NCBI GenBank assembly: GCA_030267565.1
Contig: BRXU01000004.1
Location: forward strand, 5,152,501 to 5,216,500
Origin: Pleodorina starrii
Lineage: Eukaryota; Chlorophyta; Chlorophyceae; Chlamydomonadales; Volvocaceae
Reading direction: 5' to 3'
Length of the DNA stretch: 64,000 nucleotides
In this document: positions 23,126 to 34,600 of the stretch, piece by piece
Numbering within the stretch: the first letter of the stretch is position 1
Layout: the number at the start of each line of letters is the position of its first letter
Notes under the pieces: generated by a model
What the model was told of the DNA's origin: nothing
Databases searched by the model: none
The model's input: only the letters and a program-made list of their open reading frames with translations
Translations under genes and position numbers: made by a program

Positions 23126-24698
23126 ATGCTGCTCGCACCGTGGCCGCTGCTGTGGCCACAAGCGCCGGTTCCCCTGCCGCCATGGGTTCGCCGCTACTCG
23201 CAGGGCCCCGTGTACGAGCTGGTCTTGCGGGCCCAGCCCTCCATCAAGCTCATCTATACACACACGCCCAGCTCCAATGTGCGTGGCTTTGGGGCCGGGT
23301 ATCCGCGATGCGCTGGGTGGGCGGTGCAGCGCCGACACCCCGGTCACATGCGCCTTACCAACTGGAACACGCCGCTTCGCCGCAACGCAGCCCGCTCCCC
23401 TAAGCTACTCCCCTGTAACAGCATGCCGACCGCTTCCTCACCGCCATTCCGCACCGGACCTACCTACCACCACCTATCACCTGGACCCCCTTTTTTCCCC
23501 GTTTTACGCCCCGTCTCACGCACGCTCCCCTCTCACGCCCCTCTCTCACGCACGGACGCAGGTGAATGCCACGGCCAGCGCGCTGGCTGGGCACACCGTC
23601 AACGGCGACGCGTGCCTGGTCCTCAGCCCCTCGACCTCCTCCTTCGCCTCCCCGGCGGTGCTGCTCGACAGCTTGCTGCGACCCCCCGTCAGCGCCAAGC
23701 ACTATCATCATCGGCAGCAGCCCTCACAACCCCGATCCCGCGGCTCCCTCGGCTCCCGCGGCTTCAGAGCCCTCCGCGACTGCTGCGATCCGCAGCTCCT
23801 CCCTGGAGAGGACGCGGACGCGGGCCAGGGCCAGTGCCAGGGCGTGCTGGTTGGCCCCCAATACTCCGACCAGGCCGCGGATGTTCCCGCCGCCGCCGCT
23901 GCTGCTGTTGCCGCTGCTCCTGCACCACCGACCCAAACCCGTTTCCTGGAGGCCTCTTTGCGCCCACCATCGTGCCAGCCGGCCGCCGCCTCGCAGCCCG
24001 TGCGCCAGCAGCCCTCTCCCGCTCCGCTTCCTGCCGGCGCAGCGCCGCCGCCAGCGCTGCCGGCGCCGGGCGCCGGTTGCCGGCAGCAGCCACACCACCG
24101 GGGGGCGCACTCGGGCGCGCAGACGCACGCGTGTCCCCAGCAGCGGCACCAGGCCATGCGGGCCATTCTGCACAGCCGCAACGCCACCGCCGCCACCGGC
24201 CTGACGGCGCCGCCGGCGGCCGCAGCGGCGGGTACTGCTGCCGGTGCTGCTGCGGCGGCGGTAACGGCGGCGGCGGACATCGCCGCCTCCATGGCGGCGC
24301 CTTACGTCACGTTCCCTGCAGCAGTGGAGAGCGCAATGGTCGGCGGCTCGGGATCCATTCCCACCGCTGAGGCATCGGCGGCGGCCGCAGCGGCCGCTGC
24401 CGGTGCTGCTGCTGCTGCTGCGGCGGCGGCAGCGGCGGACCCCGGGGCTTCGGATTCCACATCCGGATCTTTTCGCTGGTTCCTGCGGCGTCCGGGCGGG
24501 GAGGCGCATGAGCCGCCCTGCAAGAGCGCCCGCAGCAGCGGCGAGTTTCACGCGCCGCGACGCGCCAGCTCGGCGGGGACCGACCCACGGGTCACTGGCG
24601 CGACGGCCTTGTCCGTGGCGGCATGGACGGCGGAGCGCGCGTGCTCGGTCCCAGCGCCGCAGCCGCAGGCGAGTCCCGACAGCAGACGACCCCAGCGT

Positions 24699-24730
<32 letters not shown>

Positions 24731-27700
24731 GCCACTGCGGGTGGTCTCGGAGGCAGCAGCTGGGGACGCATGGATGGAGCCCGAGGATGACGAGGAGGAG
24801 GAGATGGGCTGCGGGGGCGGCGACGGCGGCCACAGCGGCGGAGAGCTCGCGGAAGCGGCAGATGAGGCTTGCAACACACTAAAGAGCCCCCCGGTGACGG
24901 GCGCGGAGCAGTCGGCGGCGTCGGCGGCGGCGCAAGTGCGAATGGTTGGTAGGACTGAAGCAACGGCGGCGGCGGCGGCGGAGGAGGAGGAGGAGATGGA
25001 GGTGGGCGTTCTTGCGCCAGCCCCTGGCAGCGCAACAGAACCAGCAGCAGGAGCACCAGAGCGGTCAGCATTAGTAGCAGCAGCTGGTGTTGCTGATGTG
25101 CCCTGGGGCGATCTGGCGAGCGACGCCGTGGCGTGCATTGCCATGCAGCTGCCGCAGCAGGCATCGCAGGTATGGCTGTACGGCGTGGCTACGGCTGTAC
25201 GGCACTGGGGCTGTGGTGCGGCTGCGACCGCACCCTTTTTCCTCCTTCCTGGGCGCCGCCAGGCATCCGGCCTGGCCGCGTGTGTGTATTCTCTCCCCTC
25301 TCGGAATGGTGCACACGGCTCACTCCCACCCCCAAAGCTCCAATGCCCTGCCGCGCCATGCACCCGCAGCGGCGGCGTGCGCGTGACCCTCCTCCCTGCA
25401 AAGTCAGCTGCCAGCTGGCGCTAATACACCCGGGGGCCCAAACTTCCTCTCGCCGGGGCACCACCTCCCCTCCTCCCCGCCCGTCCCGCTCTCGCCCAGG
25501 CTCAGGCCATGGCTTCGGTCTGCCGGGGCTGGCGCGCCGGCGTGCTGAGCCACACGCCCCTGCTGCGCCGCCTCGCCTTCTCCCTGGACCCCGCCCGACC
25601 CCTGCGGCCCGCCGGGGATGATCGCGATCCCGGGCCGCGCAAGGAGCCGCCCGCCGTCCCTGCGCCCGCATCGGCGGCGGTGGCGGCGGCGGCGGCGGCT
25701 GACGGTGCGGCAGCGCCGCCGCCTCCGCCAGCCCGCGAGCTGGCGTCGGGCGGCGGCGGCCGCGCCTCAGCTGCCGAGGAGGCGCTCTCCATCTCGGCGG
25801 CGATGTCCCGACAGCGCACCGCCGGCGCCTTCCTGCTGCCCTCCCACGGCGGCCGTCAGCAGGACGAGCGGGAGCACGACAGGGAGCAGACCGCCGCCGC
25901 CGCGGCCCCGGGCAGCTCCGCCGGGGCGGCGGCCGCGGCGGCGGCGGCCGCCGCCGCCGCCGCCGCGCTGCTGCGCGGCGGCGTGGCTCGGCCGCTGCCG
26001 CGGCTGCTGCTGGCCGCCGCTCACGCGTCCAACCCGAGCGCCCAATTGGTGTTGGCGCAGCTTCTGGAGGTACGTCTGGGAGGAGATGGAAGGGGCGTGG
26101 AGCGGGACGGGCAATTTGGGTGGAGGGGAGCGGATGGAGGAGCAAGGGGAGGTCGCGGGCGGGGTAGCCCCCTGCTGGGCGGTGGGCGGCGGGAGCGACA
26201 AGGGAGCGGGAAGGTTCGCCTGGGAAGGGGGCGCTACGCTACGCTACGCTGATGGGGCGTTGGGTTGCACTTCTGGAGCCATGGCGGTACTGTGTGCGAT
26301 ACCCGGGCTGGGCGACGAGTGACGAATTGTTGGGCTGCGTTGGGTTATGCTGTAAATACCGTAATAAGAACGGTTGAAGGACGGGTGAAGAACCGTGTTG
26401 CGTTGCGTTGCGTTGCGGCCTGCAGGCGGCCGACGACGCGCGCGGCTCGCTCCGCTGGTGGCGCAAGGTGGCGCAGTCGGGCGACGTGATGGCCATGTTC
26501 AAGCTGGGCATGGCGAGCTACGACGGCTCACACGGTACGACAGAAGCCGTACGGAAAAAGTACGGATGTCAGAAAGCCGGACGCACGTTCGGACACACCC
26601 GTCCCGTCCCGGGGAACCGGCCTCCCCGCGCCGGCCCCTTCTCCCTCCTGTCTTTAAACACTATCACCGCGTGGCCCCCCCCCAAGGCACGCACGGCGGA
26701 CCGGCACCCCGCGTCCTTAATACGCGTCCTGCAACCGGCTCGCCTTCTAAGCGGCCCCGCATACGCCTTTGGCCCCCGACCCTGTACCCATTTTCCGCCC
26801 GCCGCCAGCCTCTCTGACCTCGCCCCGCCCTCCCCGCCTCCCTCCGAAACTCCGCGGCCTCCTCCTCCTCCTCCTCCGCGCTCCCCTTCGCCGCGCATGT
26901 CCCCGCGCCCGCTGCCTCCGCCGCCGCCATTTCTGCCGCCACGTCTCCCTTCCCGCATCCCAGGCCTGCAACCCGACCCGGAGGCCGCGCACCTGTGGCT
27001 TAGCCGCACCGTCCGCAGCATCCTCCAAGTGGACAGCCTGTCCGCCATCAGCCTCGACGGACACCAGCCCGCCTCCAGCGCCGGCAACGCAGCACCGGCA
27101 GCAGCGGGGGCCCCGGGGCCGCAGCGGCACCACAGCGGCCGCATCAGCCCCGCCCTCAAGGCGACGGTGAGTACCGTATGGTGGTGACTGGGGGGCTGTC
27201 GGGTCTTCGCGTCGGAGCCAGCAGTCGCGAGTGGCGATAGGGGATCCTCCCGCCCTCGCGCCCTGCCCCGCGGGAGCACTCCTTACACGCCGGGCTGCTG
27301 CTTGAGTTCCCATGCGGCTTGTTCTGCTGTTGTTGGTGCAGGTCTCCGCTTTGGATGGGCCGCCGCTGCACATGCTCGGCTGGAGTGCCATCGTGCTGGG
27401 TGAGTAAACTGCGCGGGCGAGCGAGCGAGGGATGCGCTGGGCGGGCGTGTGGTAGTGTGGGCGTGTGGTGGTGTGGGCGGGTGTGCCTGCCCTCGGCACC
27501 CCTATGGAAAGAGACGGGGCTGCGGGGCCAGCCAGCTGCGGCCGCCCCTCCCGAGTGCCTCCCCGGTGGATCATGCCCCGGTGAGGATTCCAGTGACCTT
27601 CCGGGGGAGCTGCCTGCAGCTGCTCGGGCCTCTGGGGGAAGGGCCCGAATGACTTCAGACTTCCGGAGACTGCTTCTGGATATCGCATCTCGGAATCGGA

Positions 27701-28136
27701 ATCTGGGAATCGGAGCTCGGTATCGTCGCCCTGGGGGCAAGGAACTCGGGACACGGGGGGAACAAGGGGCACAGGCGGGAGGGAGGGACACGTGGAGCGT
27801 GGCGCTATCGTTCGGGGCGAGCGGGGGCATGGGGCCACAGGCGACAGCCTGAGCCGTAGAAGGGTGAACCAAGTGCGCCGCCACTCAATTCACTCCTTCC
27901 GTCATCGCGCTCGGGGATTGTGCCTTGTTCATTGGGAAAGCCCCCTTCTCAGCCGCCCGACGGCCCGCACCCCGCTGTCCTCAGGCTACCTGGAGTTCGA
28001 CGGCGTAGCAGGCCGTGCTGCCTGGGGCATGGGCGACCGCTCCGAGGCGGTGCGCCTGTTCCGACTAGCGGAGGCGTGCGGCCTGGCGGAGGCGTCGGCG
28101 GTGCTGGGCTGGCTCTACAACACCGGCCAGTACTGA
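23126..28136 (+). CDS. F-box protein with Sel1-like repeats
   Basis: F-box proteins present substrates to SCF (SKP1-cullin-F-box) ubiquitin ligases. Exons 23126-23278, 23562-25169, 25500-26069, 26426-26534, 26964-27166, 27342-27399 and 27985-28136 join to 950 residues. The F-box is at about residues 562-618: DVPWGDLASDAVACIAM, then MASVCRGWR and LLRRLAF. It is split by the intron at 25170-25499. After it, Sel1-like (TPR-related) repeats run to the end: AQLVLAQLLE, GDVMAMFKLGMASYDG, EAVRLFRLAEACG and AEASAVLGWLYNTGQY. The order F-box then Sel1 resembles a plant F-box family. The first ~560 residues are Ala/Gln/Pro-rich with no domain, and the first exon (51 residues) is the least certain part. 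The substrate is unknown. A SKP1 gene lies about 6.5 kb downstream on the other strand. Confidence 0.8.
24582..24593. repeat. GACCCACGGGTC motif inside the F-box gene coding sequence
   Basis: A copy of the recurrent near-palindromic 12-mer, here in the low-complexity coding exon. Confidence 0.7.
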
Positions 28137-29692
28137 TCACTGTATGAACTGAGCCGGGCGCAGCGGCGCGGGGTGTGGCATGTGCTGTCCCCCGAGCCGA
28201 TGCCCGGGGTGTGTGTCCGACGGCCGCGTCGCTGCGCCCGGGGAGAGACGGCGCCTTGCGTTTCGGGGCAAAGAAACAAAAAGAGAGTGCAGTGCGGTGC
28301 GGTGCGGTGCGGTGCGGTGGACTGCGCCAGCACGGGGGGACGGCCTGTCGTGGAGCGTCATGGTGGGTGGTGAGTGAAGAGATGCGGCGAAGACGGCGTT
28401 CTGAGCGTGTATGTCATACAGTAGCTGTGTAGGCTGAGCGGGGTTTCTGGGGCTGAGAGTTGTTCCTGATACAAGTGGGCCTGATGAGCATCGGCAAGCG
28501 TGGCAGGCCGCGTCCGGAGAGAGGGGGGGCGAGTGAGAGCGAGCCCACGACTGGCTGGCTCCGCTGTGGCGGGGCGGAGCGGCGGGGGGCTTGTCGTACA
28601 TAAGGCCCAGTGGCCCACAGGAGGGGCACCGATGAGGCTGCTCCGAAGTTGCACGTGTGGGGGCTGTTGACACGTGGGGGCGTTGTGCGTTGTGGCAACG
28701 CGGGTACCTGTCGTGAATGAATGCCGTACGTAGTGAAGATGCCGAGCGTCTGAGCGGGCGAGAGTCGAGCGGCGCTGCAGTTGTTGTTGTGGTGGTGCGT
28801 GCGGTGTGGAAGCATATCTGCATATGTGGGTAAGCAGCGGGTCTGTTGAAGCCAGTGGGACAGAGCGCAGGTAGGAGGCCAACCGCCGATGACTGCGTGC
28901 CTCGGCATGTGGCCCTACGGCCCTGTCCAGGGACTGGGCTCTCTGCTGAGAGGGTGGTGTGCAGGGAAGGTGGTGTGGCGAGCCCTGACATTGGGCGACT
29001 GCCGATTGGCCTTGTCATGTTGTTTGGCGTTGTTTGAATTCCTTACAGCGTAACAATGTGACAACTGTGCAGGACAGGCTTTTTGGTACACCTCGAAGCA
29101 ATGGCTACATCCTATGAGGTTCCATCCTTGGGAAAAAACGATTATCGTACAGTACCGCATTGGTATTCCGAGCACGGTGTCCACGTCTCGGGGCACAGAC
29201 GTGGCGCTTGTACCCGCGGAACAGTCAAGACTTACTGCCCTTAAATGCGCACAGCCCGACGCTGAGCTGTTTATTCGGTTGGGAACAACCACTCCATCCA
29301 AAACCAACTACTCCACATGACCGCTCTCCAACACACCCTTCAAAGATTTTCCATTCGAACGAGTGCGAGCACATTACCCAACTGACACAGGACATACATG
29401 CACAACCCAACCTGCCAAGTGGGGGCCTGGCGGCTTACTGGTACACCGCACGGCAATGATACATCACATTGTAGTACATCTTTCATACCTCATCAACCCC
29501 CATCCGGCGCCATCGGCGTAAGCGTTTCGAACGCGCCCGGCACTGCGCACCGGCCGCGCGGGCCCAACAACGGCAGCGGAACCTGTGGCTTTGCCCTGAC
29601 AGCGGCATGCAACGCGCAAAAGGCGTTTTGCGGGCTCATCCCCTTGCGCCGATCAAATGCATCTCGGGACCCACGGGTCTTTACATCAAGAA
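28137..29692. other. Convergent 3' regions of the F-box (+) and lumen-protein (-) genes
   Basis: No gene supported. A (GTGCG)n tract lies near 28287-28318. I found no clear plus-strand TGTAA for the F-box gene. TTACA at 29043 and 29681 are possible minus-strand signals, the latter very close to the stop. Confidence 0.4.
29668..29679. repeat. GACCCACGGGTC motif
   Basis: A copy of the recurrent 12-mer lying 13 bases beyond the stop of the lumen-protein gene. Confidence 0.7.
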
Positions 29693-30450
29693 TCACTTGG
29701 ACGAGCTGCCGAAGATCTTGGACATTTCCTCAAATCGCTTCTCCGCCGCCTCAGCCAGCTCGCCATCGCAGTCTGTGGGTGGTTCCGGGTTGGCGGGGCG
29801 CGAGAGGCGTACAGCAAAGGCGGTTCCTCCGTGTTCCTCGATGGATGGCAAGCTACTCTGGCGGCCCCCAACATATCCAGCTGCGCGTTGCTGTTGCGAG
29901 CCGCCCGCATTTTGCATAAACGAGCGGGCTCTCGCAGCTCGCGAGCCCAAACCGCTGGTCGGCTTTCGAGGAAGGAAGCGACGAGACCCGGCAACGACGT
30001 CGCCCTCGCCCGGACGGCGCTAGTGCGTGTTCAGTGCTACTTTGACGAGGGAGATTTTTACAACATTGTGTCAGCGTCTGTGCTCGACTCACCATACATG
30101 TTCACGCCCTTGCATTTCCAGGCCAGGTTCTCATCGCGCTGTCGGAGCTTCTCCGTCACGCGCGCGTCGACGCGCGCAAATGAGATGCTGGTGACTGTTG
30201 ACGTCCGCTCAGTTTGCGCAGGAGCTGCGGGCGCGCTCTCCGTTGTCGCGGCCGCGCCAGCAGAGTCGGTAGCGAACACAGGCGATGGAGCCGATAAGAG
30301 CATCGCCGCGGCCGCGGCCGACAGTGCGATGTTCGCGACAGCAATATGTGACTCCTGCTTCAGTGAGGCTGCGCGCGGCACAACCAGGCGGATTGATCGC
30401 CCTGTTGACTTGCAGCTGCACGACGTTTTCGCGCGAACGTTCAGTGCCAT
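29693..30450 (-). CDS. Small putative thylakoid-lumen protein, family not recognised
   Basis: Exons 30450-30093 and 29880-29693 (phase 1) give 181 residues. Residues 1-28 look like a chloroplast transit peptide (MALNVRAKTS..., basic, Ser-rich, no acidic residue). They are followed by a hydrophobic Ala-rich stretch ending SAPSPVFA with an A-x-A type cleavage site near residue 60, so the leader is bipartite as in lumen proteins. The mature part is about 120 residues, hydrophilic, with WKCKGVNMY before the intron and ELAEAAEKRFEEMSKIF at the end. I do not recognise it. The second exon's acceptor is uncertain: the CAG before 29880 keeps the frame, but other AGs at about 29970 give different short tails. 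A 285-codon ORF runs antisense (29657-30514); the leader structure makes me prefer the minus strand. Confidence 0.55.
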
Positions 30451-31261
30451 CTTGCCAGATTCACAAAATAGCCTAGGAAAACGTTTTCACGTCGACATAC
30501 GTCCATCGTGTTGATGATAATACTTTAACCGCGATAAGCACCGAAACCAGTTGCACGAGGATCTGGAGCCCAAGCTGCACATACAAAGCAAGGCAGAGGC
30601 GAGCACCTGATCGGCGTTATTTTACCCTTGATTTTTACATGTCAGTACGTGGCTTTTCTGAAGCGCAAACCCACTTCCTATCCGACAAGGGCTTGGCGCA
30701 AAATGTCCTGGTTCGGCCTGGTTCGGCGGCAACAAATGTAGGCCCACTTCGGTGCCGCCCATAACGTTATCGCGACTAGTAGATTCCTGAATTAACAAGG
30801 AAATATGTAAGGATAGTATGAAGGAGGAAAGGGGCCGTCGCTACACTTGACCCACGGGTCCTGCCCAAAGAATGCAGCCTTCATGACGATGCGCAACCGC
30901 TGATAACATGCCCCCGGAAATCTTACACAAATGAATATGCTCCCCTTAGTTCCACCGCAACCTCTATGGACCTAATTCGTATAAGTACGGAAAGAACCTC
31001 CAAGGGTACGGCGCCCTGCCACTCCAAGGGTACGGCGCCCTGCCACGCCGAGGCTCGCCGTCATGCAGTCATCGGCCACCCACAGCCGACTCCTTTCGTC
31101 CAGCTCCCTCCCTTGAGAAAACTCCTTCCGACAACGGAAAAGCTATTTGTCCCCAGGGCAGTGTTCATCCCTTCCAAGTCTCAACGTACACTCGTCCCCA
31201 GCTGTAAAAGTTCCACCGTTTTCGAGACGCGTTCCTCGGACGCAATACCCACGCAAACCCC
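30451..31261. promoter_or_regulatory. Divergent promoter region, lumen protein (-) / FAS1 protein (+)
   Basis: About 810 bases between two start codons. It contains GACCCACGGGTC at 30849-30860 and a 22-24 base direct repeat (CCAAGGGTACGGCGCCCTGC) at about 30999-31045. No standard promoter element is obvious. Confidence 0.4.
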
Positions 31262-33332
31262 ATGGCCGCCTTCAGCCCGCTCCGCGGAGCCGCGCTGAAG
31301 CTCCTGCTGCTGAGCGCCCTGCTTGGCTGTGCCCTGACGGCCGCACAGCCAGCGCCGGCGCCAGCGGCGGCGGCGAACGCCACCACCCCATCCGACTACA
31401 TCTGCTCTGACCCGCAGCTGACCACCCTGTGCCGCATCGTTAAGGCCGCCGCGACCGGCGAGGGCGCAGAATACATAAAGGTAATCAATGCGCGCGAGTG
31501 AACAAACTGGAAAGCAGCAGCGGCGGCAGCAGCAGTAGCAACAGGAGCCGTTCCGTTTCGTTCGACGTCGGGCTGAGCATTGCGGGTCGTCCTGCGGTCG
31601 ATCTGCGTTGCGCGACATGCCTGCTGCCTCCTTGCATTTCTTCGGCTCGGTACGCACGGCTCGTCGCGCCTGTTGATCTTTCAGTCCATCTGCTCCGCTT
31701 CAAGCTTCAGGCGTGGACAACCTCAGAGTGAGGCGACAGCCCGACCCTGCGCGACCCCACGACACCCTTCCGCGTTAATTTTTCAACGGACATCGGGTCG
31801 TGTCGCTATCCCAGGCTGTCGCATTGTACCTACTACCTAGCGTCGTGTGGTGTGGAACTGTGGATGTCCCCCCCCCCTGGTGCTTCCCCGCCGCCCTGCA
31901 GAGTCCTACCGCCATCGAGACCGTGTTCGCGCCCACGGACGAGGCGTTCGACAAGGACGGGAGCGCCGCAGCCAAACAGCTCAAGCTGCAGGACTTTGCC
32001 GACATCTTTACGGACGCCGCCGCCGCGGACCGCCTGCTGCGCGCACTCATCGTGCCCAATCAGGTTCGTTCGTCCCTTTGAAGTGAGGGAAGGTGCGCGA
32101 GAGGCGGGCGGGAATAAACGAGTGGTTTGTCGGTTGCGGGGCCCCCCGGCAGCGGCGGCGGCAGCAACCCGCGCTCGCCCGCGCGGCTTTTGCGGCGGCA
32201 TATCCAGATTCAGATCCAGGCTGGGCTCAAACGGTGCGGTAGCAGATCCAAGTTCTGTGGGCGCGGCCTGGGCCTGGAGTGGGATGCGTGCGGGATTGGG
32301 GGCTGCGCCGCTGCCCTTCGATGGCCCCCTCCCTTGACTCGAATCGGACCGGACCGCATGTGCGGCTTCGTGGTTAGCGTCGCTTCAATCCGCCCTCCTG
32401 TTCTGCATGGGGTGGTCCATCGTGTGGCCATCGGGTGGATGTGGATTGGTGGGTTGGGAGTACTGGCAATCCGACTGTACCACGATTGCGGGAGAACGGC
32501 CTACGCCGGGGCAAGCACCCTACTACGGTACCTAGAGCGCGCCGGTCGCAGTGTCACGGTAGTAGGTTGGTTGTTGATCCAAAGCCGCTGGCCGGCGCGG
32601 CCCGGTCCCTTCGCAGGCGCTTCTGTCCTCAGCCTTCAAGAGCGGCACCAAGTACACCAACCTCCTGAAGAAGGATCTCGAATACAGCACAGCGTGAGCA
32701 GGGATAGGGCCCAGGCCCCAGGGGAGGGCAGGGGGGGGGCTGTGGGGCTGGTCAGGAAAGGGCCGGGAGCCTCAGGTGGTGATATGGATGGAGACGTCGA
32801 AGGGAGCTGGGGACACCTGACTCACTCTGGCATGAAGCACGGAGGACAGAGCAAAGCTCGGGGCCGTGAACGACGGCGAAGGCGGAAGGGGTCGAGGGGC
32901 AGTCCGCGCCAGGCGCACGTGCAAACGCGCCGGGTGGCGCGCTCCTGCCACGCCTCCCTGGAACCACCGCCCGCCCGCCTATCGGTCGATGATATACGGC
33001 ACGTATCGTAACTTGCGCTTCCGGACCATTGCCTTCGTTCGCTCGCTCGTCCGCAGCTGGTTTACGGACCAGGTGTACATTTCGAGCGACGAGCAGAAGG
33101 CCGAGATCATCACTAAGGATATCCGCGCAGGGCAGGTGGGTGGTGGATGGGTGATGTGGTGTGATGTGATGTGATGTGATGACTTAAGTTCTGTCACACC
33201 GGACCGGTTTACAGGTCTCGTTCCAACACACTGCGCCGCAGCCCTACGCTGTACGGAAACATCTGCTGCTGCCCTCTCACCCCGCAGGCCGTAATCCACA
33301 TCGTCAACCGGGTGCCGTATCCGAACTTGTGA
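31262..33332 (+). CDS. Secreted protein with a single fasciclin (FAS1) domain
   Basis: FAS1 domains mediate adhesion in extracellular matrix; volvocine algae carry such proteins in their matrix (algal-CAM of Volvox). Exons 31262-31480, 31902-32063, 32617-32693, 33057-33135 and 33288-33332 join to 193 residues. The first ~27 residues form a signal peptide (basic start, LLLLSALLGCALTAA). Next comes a short Pro/Ala linker, then one FAS1 domain at about 45-190. Both hallmark motifs are visible: H1 TVFAPTDEAF at about 80-89 and H2-like AVIHIVNRV at about 180-188 near the end. The second motif ends six residues before the stop, so there is no room for a GPI-anchor signal or membrane anchor; the product should be soluble and secreted. 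Confidence 0.9.
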
Positions 33333-33667
33333 AGCCGGACGTCAAGCTGTGGCCCAAGCTGCTGATTCCGGCCAGCAGGTGGACATGGGGCCGCGAGGGG
33401 GAGGTCACGTCAGCAGATGAGAGGGGTTGCCGCGAGAGTGGAATTGTGGGCGGGACACAGACGCAGTGTACTGCACATCGGCGGCATGTTTCGTGGTTGA
33501 TAGTTGTTGGTTGCAGCGAATGCGCGCAGCGCGTGCGGTGGAGGCTACATGACGCGCCCAGCGCTGCGATTTGTTGTGGTTATTACAAGTACGGATACAA
33601 TTATAAATACAGCAGCAAAAGTTGCGGATGTGAGGCCTCCACAATTTACCGGTACCCTGACCTAATG

Positions 33668-33672
33668 TGTAA
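33668..33672 (+). promoter_or_regulatory. TGTAA polyadenylation signal for the FAS1 gene
   Basis: TGTAA about 335 bases after the stop at 33332. Confidence 0.5.
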
Positions 33673-33932
33673 GATACAGCTGCCCAAGCACTGCCTAAGT
33701 CGCGAAGGCCTGCAACTGGGTAAGCCCTGCGACAACTCAAATGCCAAAGCCTATGGTACAAGCGAGCATCTGCAAGCCAAGGGAAAATCGTATTTTCAGG
33801 CGGGTGCGCTATGTGCCAGGTGCCGCCGAGCTGGCCAGGCACGGCAACGGTGCTTCCTGACGTGCGGGCATCAGAAGACACAGTTGCCCCGAGACGTAGC
33901 AACTGAACCGGTCGTACAGTCTTTCTGCCGTA

Positions 33933-34062
33933 GAACCGCCGCAACCGCCGCGATACACCGAATCAGCTGTCAGGGGAACCGTCACAACCGCCATGACACG
34001 CTGAAGCAACTTCGAAGGGAACCAACATAACCGCCAGAACACGCCGAACAACTGCCAACGGG
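33933..34062. repeat. Degenerate 43-44 bp tandem repeat, three copies
   Basis: Units at 33933-33975, 33976-34019 and 34020-34062 share the pattern (G)AACC..CA(C/T)AACCGCC...ACAC(C/G)..GAA...GGG with many substitutions. This fits an old minisatellite. Confidence 0.65.
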
Positions 34063-34600
34063 ACTACAATGAATCGGAACCGCAACAGTGCCGGAGATGG
34101 ACTTCGATTGTGCAATGGTTTAGGGCGATCGGGTGAGATCGGATGATCCAACACGGCTTTTGACGACACGGCCACAAGGAAACACGAGGGGCTCGTGGCG
34201 TGAACAGCCGCAATAATACACGGCTGGCTGCACAACGTTATGTTAGTCATCTTGGCATGTGTCGCTGGCCCAAGAAATTCGAACTGACAGCGAGGGAAAT
34301 TGTCAACTGCAAAGCCCTTTGCTCCCCTGTGTGAGGTTCACTTGCATAGGTTCCGTTCATTCACGATTTATTTCCTTCTTGAATTCCTAGTTCCTCGGCT
34401 AGTTCCATTGGCCACGCGGAAAAGAGCAAAATGAACTATGGGCCCGAGCCCCGAGATGAACCACGGCTCGCCGTGCGCCAACCGTCAACCAAACCCCTCC
34501 TGCTCTGCTCATCCAGGAAACCTAAGACCTGCCCTTTCCTTAATTCAGCAAGCATATTATCATGCACATATCCTAGTTCCCACATACCCGTTCCAGCTCA

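Larger units (their letters stand above)
33333..34600. other. Convergent 3' regions of FAS1 (+) and SKP1 (-) genes
   Basis: No gene supported. It holds a TGTAA signal at 33668-33672 and a degenerate 43-bp tandem repeat at 33933-34062. The rest is unremarkable and AT-richer than the genes. Confidence 0.45.

Noticed and set aside
29657..30514. 285-codon plus-strand ORF overlapping the putative lumen-protein gene
   Set aside because: No similarity recognised, while the minus strand shows an organised transit plus lumen leader and a phase-compatible intron. Not fully excluded.
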